This document shows positions 56,347 to 64,000 of a stretch of 64,000 bases of DNA, in pieces. The position numbers and the translations under genes were made by a program. Source of the DNA: Amorphophallus konjac (taxonomy: Eukaryota > Streptophyta > Magnoliopsida > Alismatales > Araceae); NCBI GenBank assembly GCA_022559845.1, contig CM040123.1, positions 295,790,642 through 295,854,641 on the forward strand. The letters run 5' to 3'. The stretch's first letter is position 1. Every line of letters begins with the position of its first letter. Below the pieces are notes generated by a model. It worked only from the letters and a program-made list of their open reading frames with translations. It was not told the DNA's origin and made no database searches.

Positions 56347-58740
56347 ACAGGAATTTCATCCTCGAAATTCAAGGAGCTAACAAGTGAACAAGGGAAGAAC
56401 AAACTCAAACACTGGCTACGCTCTCCAAGCATCAGCCAAGCCTCAAAACGTAAAACACGATAACACAATTCTCGAAAAACACAATTCAGAGGAACACTGC
56501 TAGACCATAATCACAGGCACAAGCTTTGGATCTCAAGGTAAATCGATGCAAAGAACAAGCACGGCATCCAAGTGAACACAAGTCTGACACCTCTGAAACA
56601 AGGCATTATCGCTTACGTCTCATAGGGAAAAGAGACACAACCCATGCCACGAAAATAGCTACCGATAAGACATACGGCATACACAACAAGCAATAGCTTA
56701 ACCAAGGAAACATAATCCTCTCAGTTGACAGCTCCAACACATCATCGGCTTTCGTGCCAAGAATAACAACGGAACTGGCATACAGAATGCCAACGACAAC
56801 ACTGGACCATGAGCACAATCAAGTCAGTCCTCACTCAGACATTACATCTGATTTGAGTCGCATGCTAACTCTACCATGACACGCTCTGGATCTCAAGGCA
56901 AATCGATCCAAAGAACAAGCACGGCATCCAAGTGAACATAAGTCTGACACCTTCGAAACAAGGCAATGTCGCTTACGTATCATAGGGAAAAGAGACACGA
57001 CCCATGCCAAAAAAATAGCTACCGATAAGACATACGGCAGACACAACAAGCAGCAGCTTAACCAAGGAAACATAGTCCTCTCAGCTGACAACTCCAACAC
57101 ATCATTGACTTTCGTGCCAAGAATAACAACGAAACTGGCACACAGAATGCCAACGATAACACTGGACCATGAGCACAATCAAGTCAGTCCTCACTCAGAC
57201 ATTACATCTGATTCGAGTCGCATGCTAACTCTACCGTGATAGAAGAGTATAGCCAAACTAACCAACAAGACCTTGGTCCATATCACAAAAAATCAGATTC
57301 ATAGGGAACTCATCCCAAACTGATCACAACCACCAACAACAACAACGACAACGACAACGACAACAACAACTGTAGAATCCCGACTATGTTCTCAACATAG
57401 AACCATAGGACACAACTGCAAGCTGGGTCACATCAAGGCACAATTACAGCTAAACACACAGCTCACACATATAAGCCACACTGCGAATAGCTCACCAACA
57501 AGGACCCACAATGATAATAATAATAATATCAGAGAACGCATCTCAAGGACCATGATCACGTCTCGAGAGTACAACTCCCAAGAAAGAAGTTACAGAGAAA
57601 AAAAGGTATTTGACCAGCAAATATGCCGACAGATTCCCCTATCTTCTCGCACGCCAGTGCCAACAACTAGAATATCTCCAAACAATGGCACAGCAACCAA
57701 CAACATCAAGGCACATATAGCCAAGACAAAGATACATCGAGGAAAACAAACCTCTCAGCCGATCAGAATCTTTCAACTTCACGATCCTGAACCATGGGTT
57801 ATCAGCCCACACGCTTCCGCTGCACACTGAACACATCGCACACAGGCATCAAGAACAACTCGGCATCCGCATCTCAGTACACACTCGGCGCCATCACAAT
57901 TCACAAAACTGCAACGTACCACGCCTCGAGTACCGATCCTGCTAATAGACAATCATAAGCCGCCAAAGTGCAAATCAAGAAGAGCATTAGCTTCAGCACA
58001 AAGCATAAAGAATACTAATCTCAGCTTATCCTTATGTCCTGAAACGATCATTGAACCTTCACAACACAATAGCCGTCAAACACGGCACATCGGACACGGT
58101 GCACAACGGCTCCCAAACACAAAATATGGGTCCAAAGCCAAGCAACCGTCGAACAAGAGCAGATCAGGTTCAGAATTAACACAGTCCACACTTAAGCAGA
58201 CACATGACAAAGGCTTCACCAAGATAGCACTTCCAAGGCTTACCTTGAAAAGACTCAAGCTCGACTAATAGTAGCTCACCAGGAAGGAAATCCTAGGTTC
58301 GCCCGAGCATTCTTTCAATCAAGGCATCTAATCGATCACCTCAACACCACCTTAACACCTCAAGGGCTGAACGAATCTCAAGCTGGGATGACCAAAGTAA
58401 CACAAGAATGTGCACGGCCATCACACCAAGGATGATACAGTCACCAGCCACCTGAACAAACCACAGAAAAATCTTGAATACCGCACCACAGATTCACGCC
58501 TGCCAGTGAAGTCTGCCAAGAACAGCATAACCGAGATAAATATCATGACAAAAAGAGCACTCCATCACATCCTGACGAGAGAAAAATCATCTTGCACTGC
58601 GCCAACATAGCACGCACAAGACCACACGCGAGAACAAAGCGATAAACAATCGCAAAACCTATCCCAACTGCCAATTGTACTGGACCTTAAGGACTCTGAA
58701 TACTGCAATATCTCAAATTCCCATAGACCTTCACACAACA
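56347..58740 (-). other. element C internal region, non-coding, with a 360-bp tandem duplication
   Basis: Copies start at GGATCTCAAGG, 56528 and 56888, exactly 360 apart, and run to about 57240. Paired minus-strand ORFs (56606-56818, 56831-57178) are the same sequence seen twice and have no known domain. A short (CAACAA/CGACAA)n stretch lies at 57328-57370. The rest shows nothing recognisable. It fits a LARD-type internal region. Confidence 0.65.
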
Positions 58741-58754
58741 CAGCTCTGATACCA
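58741..58754 (-). other. element C primer-binding site
   Basis: On the minus strand TGGTATCAGAGCTG matches the initiator tRNA-Met complement for 12 bases, four bases from the LTR end. Confidence 0.8.
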
Positions 58755-58758
58755 TCTA

Positions 58759-61736
58759 TGACGACCCAGGGTCCGGATACAGGGTAAAACTGATAACACT
58801 TGGATCCTGCGAGGCCTCCCAAGAGCGGTAAAGCTCTGAAGGGATAAAAGGAGTGTGTGTGGTACATTGAAGTTCCAGATAAAGCAGTAAGCAATAATAT
58901 TTTAATGATCAGGTTTGCTAAAGTAGCAGAAATAAAATTACTTTTTCAATTAACAATTTAAATTAACAGGGTCTAGTCCAAATTAAAGACAAGTACAGTC
59001 CAACATAGAAGAGAATGTACACTGAAGTCAGGGGAAAGCCGACGCAGGCAACACTAGCAACTACGAACTGACGCACCGTGCCATGAACCACGAGGAAGAG
59101 GAAGACCACACCTGAAAAGAAGGGGTGAGCCTCGTGTCACTGGCTCAGTAGGGGTCACGCAGATCCCCACTGGAAATAACGCAGTAACACGCAAAACAAT
59201 GCTAAACAGTAAAGTAGGAAGAGCAAGAGTAACAGTAGTACTAACTAAGATAGTAAAGCTGTAAAAAGCAGGAGTAAGGACAACTAAAAGAAAGGGTAAA
59301 GCCATACTAACCAGAAACACGGTAGTCGCTCGAACCACGGCTCTCCAAGCCACTCCAAACAACAACAGAAAGGCGAAACTCGATCTCACAAAGTCGGGCG
59401 TTACCAATCCATCGTTAGATCACAAAAACTTATCGTGAAAAGCCTACCAAAGACCTACACAATCAAAGGCATGAACATACACGAGCTCACGTTGTGTATG
59501 CTACCCAAGACTAGACCTCGAGTGAAGCCACACACAGGCTACTCGGAAACCAATGACGAAAACACAAACCATAAGAGTTATGTGAGTTATGTGTCAAGTG
59601 ACAGAAACACCTCCTACCTAGAAGAACAACCAGATGCGTCCACTGATGTCTTGCACTGCGCCTCAGGTATCTCGTACATGCCGGGAACGGCGGTAAATGA
59701 GACACACACAAAGAGCCAAGTATAAGGAACAACAGTACCAATTACACTGAGCAACAGTACCACAGAACGAGTGACTAGTCAGGGTCACGCTTGTCGACGC
59801 TCGTCCAAACGCCCCCAACCACGTGTGCACACATAAGCTCAATGCCTTAAGCCAGGCCTCTAGCTAGTTTTCTCCCATGGTAGGATGCTACCCCAAGGCA
59901 AGGGAGTCCACGGAAACTAGCCTAAAAACCGTATATCGAAAACCTGCCCTGCCACCACTCCTAGGTGGGCCAACACACTAGAACGTGTCGTCAGGCTACG
60001 ACTAGTGGAGGTTCACTAGACACAGAGACTCCAAAACACCAGTGCTGAAGTACGGATAGGTTGAGCATGCACTGTCACATGTACTACGAAGCACAAATAC
60101 AAGGTAGCATACCAGACTGCCACCGTACTCAGGATAGACAACTACACCTGCTGACAGAACGATCCTTGAGTCACACGACTCGGGGTCAAGATCGTCAAAC
60201 AAAAGTGGTAATACGCCGCCAATCAGCCTAATGCCTAAGCCACATCACGATAAAACATGGATAAAGGAAACGACACAAGACAGTCGGATCCACACATACG
60301 CATAACACGAATCACGGAGACATGACGGATCGCTAAGACCCTCAAAGCACAAGGACACTCAAACTGAGGTAAGACAACACCTCAAGGCATCTAAAACCAT
60401 GTCTCGATCCATATAGGACCACTGAGACATTCAGGAGGTCACATGTAAACCACTGGATCGCAACCGGGTTGGCCAGAACCAATAATGACTCTGAAGCAGT
60501 ACGGAACACTACTCGAAATAATGGCACTCCTGGTGACCCCACAACATGCTCACTGCCCTCATAGGACATCCACGGGACTACGAGTAAACCACAAGGTCAA
60601 GCCAAGACAAATGGAGGCCAAAACAATGGAAAACAGAACTCTGGGGAATAAACGGCTACATGCCTGACTACTAGGTAAACCAATCGGTCCGTCGAAGAGC
60701 TGCTACTCACACACAGAGGATTCAAACAATGGTCAGTCATAAAAAGGCCGCACCAAGATGACAATGATCTATACGTAGGCCATCTCACTAAGTCAAGTAG
60801 TCAAGGATATGGCCGCCTCACTCTGAAGACCAAACGAATAAAATTATACAACACTGGGGCATGATGTCTATCGCAGGTCCGCAAGGGGAACCCTAGAGGT
60901 CACACCCTAGGCCCCTAGACCCAGTCAAACCCCCTACAGTGAAACTGACTTAACCGGTCAAACAGACCCTAGCGGTCACCCAAAGGGCTGCTAAGAACAC
61001 TAAACGGTCAGAGCTAGGATCGCTAGCCCAATGGGCTTAAAAATCCTCGAACTGACATAAATAAAGCCTAGCGGTCATACACTAAACCGCCAAGGTCAGC
61101 CTTGTGGTCTATCGAATGCCCGCTTAGCTCAACTGACTTAAAATACAATTCCTAGTGGTCTAACAATGAACTTCTACACCGAGCTTAGCGGTCCTCCATT
61201 GGGCCGCTAGCCCACCCAAACGGTCTATCGCTTGACCGCGAAGACCCAAACCGACATTGAACCGACATATGACCAGGCACAGCCTAGCGGTCACCTAAGA
61301 ACCGCTAGAAGAACCCAAACGGTCTCAATTGGACTGCTAACGAAAGCCTAGCGGTCTTTGGAATGACCGCTAAGGCGTCACGGCGGTTAAAACAGAGGAA
61401 TGGCCGAACCCCAATCGCGTCTAAATGACGGGGAAACAACCATAGATGCAATATAAGCCTTCTACAGGCCGGAAGGGATCCAAACGACACTAAAATGACA
61501 AGGAACGAGCGATTGTACCGAGTCGCCCCTAATTGAGTCACATGGGTTCCCGGGCTCACACCGGTCCCAAATGACAACCAATCACGACGAAACTAGCGAG
61601 AATGGAATGCAGACATGCTAGGCATTCAATTAAAACTAGTTAGGCTAGAAACTGTCACCGAGAAAGGTGAACACATCTCACACCTCCCAAAGCATGCTTC
61701 ACCCAAAACAAGGCTAAACCCGCTCGTTGTCAGACG
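58759..61736 (-). repeat. element C 5' LTR, 5' end interrupted
   Basis: It begins TGACGACCC beside the primer site and matches the split left LTR. At 61737 a copia-type LTR interrupts it, so about 600 bases of its 5' end lie outside the window. Its dyad array (60850-61390) repeats that of the left LTR. At 61349/61365 the arms TAGCGGTC/GACCGCTA are intact although the loop has changed. Confidence 0.85.
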
Positions 61737-62019
61737 TGTTATGTTAGATGGGCGCAGTCTATTACCACGGAGAGTGGATCTAGAGGGGGGTGAATAGATC
61801 TATTGCCTAATTTAAAACCAATATAAGGCTCTAATGCGGAATATAGGCAGATCTACTAAATCACTAACTCGAGTATTAGATTTGAACAGAAGCGAATCAA
61901 ACTATGAAGGTAAACAGGAAATCCAATCGCACACAGTTCATAGCCAATCACACAAACACAAGGCACACAGGATTTTTAGGTGGTTCGGTCAGGAGACCTA
62001 CGTCCACCCCACACTCAAC

Positions 62020-62260
62020 TGAGTATGGCTTACTGCTGCGCAACACAGCTTGCGTCCGTTGGGCAGTACAGCTTGGCCTACAACCTCTGATACACAGCTT
62101 CGCTGGGCTTTACAGCTTGCCAACCAGAGGAATAGATCCTCTGCAACTGCTGGGCAATACAGCTTAGCCGTCTGAGACAAAGTCTCGCCTGCTGAGGATT
62201 ACAGCTTCACCTGTCCAGTGGAAACCTCCACTGCAATTGCTGCCTCACAGCTTGATAACA
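62020..62260 (-). repeat. R/U5 dyads and TACAGCTT repeats
   Basis: ACAGCTT recurs about eight times. Between copies lie perfect dyads with different arms: CAGAGGA/TCCTCTG (62125/62137), GAGAC/GTCTC (62174/62182) and CAGTGGA/TCCACTG (62216/62227). Confidence 0.7.
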
Positions 62261-62569
62261 AAAGTGTATTGAAAGCAAGAAAAATAGAAACAAACGAAAT
62301 GTAAAAACAAGACGAATGTAGCTCAAGTATGAGCAGAATCAGCTCTGGTATCTGAACCAAGAGTTTGATTTACAAGACCTCTTGAAAGCTCTCTCAACTC
62401 AACTCTCTCAATCGAACTCTCTCAACTCATCTCTCCTTTCTCTCTTTCTTCTCTTCTCTGCTTTTCTTCTCTGTGGATCTCGGTGGCTCTCTGCTGCTTT
62501 AGACTTTCAGTCTCACTGTATAGACTTTACCACTCGATCGATCAGCCTCCTTCTGAAGAAGAAAGCTCA

Positions 62570-62577
62570 TATATATA
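62570..62577 (-). promoter_or_regulatory. TATA box of the right-hand copia-type LTR
   Basis: TATATATA on the minus strand (GGTATATATATGAGC) lies between the motif array and the dyad-rich part. Confidence 0.5.
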
Positions 62578-62799
62578 CCAGCAGCAGATTGGATAAGGGC
62601 GTGTGGCTTCCACATTTCCCGCCCAAAGAATTCGCCAGATCCGAGGAAATTTCATCCACATGGCAGCATCCTGGATGGGCTGCTTCCACGTGTCACCATA
62701 TGGGCACCTCATCCTCCTTGGATCACGAGCCATGTCATCAATCTCAACAAGCAGTCCCTGTCAGACAGACGAACAGAGTTATCAGTTTAAGTCTAAAAC

Positions 62800-64000
62800 C
62801 TTGGACAGACTTAATGAAGGCACTGCAGAAGCGATGTACAGACGTCATGAATGTGAAGCAATGCAATGTTCAGACTTTATGAATGTGTGGCTATGGCATT
62901 GTATAGACTTGGTGAATGCAGAACAATGCCATGTACAGACTACATATATGCAGTGCTTTGGCCTTGTACATACTTCACGCATGCAGGACTGTGGCATTGT
63001 ATAGACTTCAGGTATGCAATGCTAAGAATATAGCAGATGGTTGTATAGACATGCCATATGAATATGCAGACTCATCGTGCAATGTTGTCTAGACTTAGAA
63101 TGCAATGCATGAAGTAGTGTATAGAGTTAGAGTGCAATGCATGAAGCAGTGTATAGAGTTAGAGTGCAATGCATGTTCAACTGCAGACAGTAAAGTATAT
63201 ACATTTCAAGTGAATGCATTGACATGCTGAAAGAATTAATGTATACACTTGCTACGACACAAGAACAACATAACGATGTATAGACTCCGCCTTGAACAAT
63301 GCATAATGCCTATAAGAATGTATGACTTAGACGATGTGTGGACTTGCCAAAGGAAAGGCTGTACAGACTTGAGCAAGCATAATGTATAGACTTTGCCAAG
63401 ACAACTTGACGATGTACAGACTTGAGCAAAGTGAGGTCTGTAAAGACTTGAAAGTTCACAATGTATAGACTTTGGCAAGGCAACGGCTGTACAGACTTTA
63501 GCTCAGCTGCAATGTATAGACTTGCAGGGGCAACGTAGGTAAAGCTACCAGTGTATAGACTTGCGAGTGCAACGTCGGTAAAGCTACCAATGTATAGACT
63601 TGGAAGTTCACTGATGGATGTACAGACTTCACCTTGAGCAAGCTACAGTGCAGTGTATGGATTTTGAAGAAAGATGCATGACGCTGTACAGACTTCACTT
63701 CGTGCAAGCTACAGTGCAGTGTAGACTTTAGGCTATGCCATGCAATGTATAGACTTTGCCCAATGCATAAGACGCTAAGAGAGACGGACAATGTACAGAC
63801 TTAGCCAATGCAATGTACAGACTTATTGAGCTGACGCTGCATGAGACACTAAGTAAGACGAACAGTGTATAGACTTCACAGCTCAAGTGAGACGGTGAAT
63901 GTATAGGCTTTGAAGCTCAACTGAGACGGACGATGTATAGACTTAGCCTGTGCGAGCAATGCAGCAATCCAACCGATGTACAGACTTGAGAAAATGCATG
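62800..64000 (-). repeat. U3 array of ATGTAYAGACTT motifs, about 30 copies
   Basis: ATGTATAGACTT or ATGTACAGACTT recurs at irregular 25-55-base intervals through 1.2 kb (for example around 62930, 63390, 63413, 63460, 63511, 63555, 63593, 63618, 63749, 63793, 63817, 63866, 63938, 63977), the array continuing to the window edge. Spacers share only loose similarity (AATGCA, GCAAG, CAACG). It is upstream of the TATA box on the minus strand. Confidence 0.75.

Larger units (their letters stand above)
46927..61736 (-). mobile_element. element C: large non-autonomous gypsy-type element, minus strand, with nested element B
   Basis: On the minus strand it runs from a right-hand 5' LTR (58759-61736, interrupted at 61737), through a primer site (58741-58754), a ~2.4-kb internal region and a polypurine tract (56334-56346), to a left-hand 3' LTR (56333 down to 46927, split by element B). 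The internal region has no gag, protease, RT or integrase that I recognise. Just before the polypurine tract, the bases 56347-56372 read in reverse give FEDEIP, a signature of the 3' end of chromovirus pol, so it derives from a gypsy element that lost its genes. Confidence 0.8.
61737..64000 (-). repeat. copia-type LTR (SIRE/Maximus-like), minus strand, runs past window end
   Basis: It begins TGTTATGTTAG at 61737 inside element C's LTR; AGACG (61732-61736) would be its target-site duplication. GATCTAGAGGGGGGTGAAT near 61773 and AGGATTTTTAGGTGGTT near 61970 are the reverse complements of blocks in the LTR at 6528-8225. A TATA box on the minus strand (62570-62577) divides an R/U5 with dyads and TACAGCTT repeats (62020-62260) from a U3 motif array (62800-64000). 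ORFs here have no domain. Confidence 0.65.

Noticed and set aside
56606..57178. Two similar minus-strand ORFs with a hydrophobic pattern, suggestive of a duplicated membrane gene
   Set aside because: They are the two copies of a 360-bp tandem duplication in a non-coding LTR-element interior; starts and ends differ and no family is recognised.
46922..61741. Target-site duplication for element C
   Set aside because: The left flank TGGTG has no partner because the right LTR is interrupted at 61737 before its true end.

Overview
The window looks like a stretch of a large, repeat-rich flowering-plant genome. I find no host gene, rRNA, tRNA or CRISPR array. Essentially everything that can be named is LTR retrotransposon, nested several layers deep. 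The plant call rests on plant-type Ty1/copia and Ty3/gypsy (Tekay/Del-like and Tat-like) proteins, initiator-tRNA-Met primer sites, very long LTRs and the heavy nesting. I cannot name the species.

Layout. 1-3664: 3' part of a Ty1/copia element (integrase end, RT, RNase H, polypurine tract, complete 3' LTR). 3665-10921: pieces of one gypsy LTR family ('family A'), a copia-type LTR between them, and a gypsy gag remnant. 10922-16322: a minus-strand gypsy-type LTR and two further LTR-derived segments. 16323-36662: one structurally complete 20.3-kb Tat-like element. It has 4.5-kb LTRs, an exact TGACC target-site duplication, a primer site and a polypurine tract. It carries decayed, duplicated gag and no polymerase. 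36663-44145: remnants of a copia element and a Tekay-like gypsy element whose RT is cut by a minus-strand family A LTR (44146-46926). 46927-61736: a minus-strand element ('C') with LTRs over 3 kb and almost no coding capacity. Inside its left LTR sits a second minus-strand element ('B', 47988-54075) carrying a single uninterrupted 485-codon ORF. 61737-64000: a minus-strand copia-type LTR.

How the parts work together. The 20-kb element, B and C have the cis signals for mobility but lack RT and integrase, so they would depend on enzymes from autonomous relatives. The family A/Tekay-like and copia remnants show the kinds of autonomous element that once existed here. Their reading frames have decayed mainly by nonsense substitutions within one frame.

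Most interesting signal. The middle of the 20-kb element (about 27.0-30.5 kb) is a chain of minisatellites. Most monomers are a two-tier inverted repeat: the outer and inner arms change between monomers, but the opposing arm changes with them. Similar short dyads with changing but complementary arms occur between the promoter and primer site of several other LTR families here, both copia and gypsy. One clear case is a homologous position in two LTRs (13610-13626 and 20450-20466) where the loop and flanks are conserved and the six-base arms are entirely different yet still perfectly paired. This suggests selected or conversion-maintained RNA/DNA hairpins. The second point of interest is the intact B ORF, which resembles a retropepsin without its catalytic motif.
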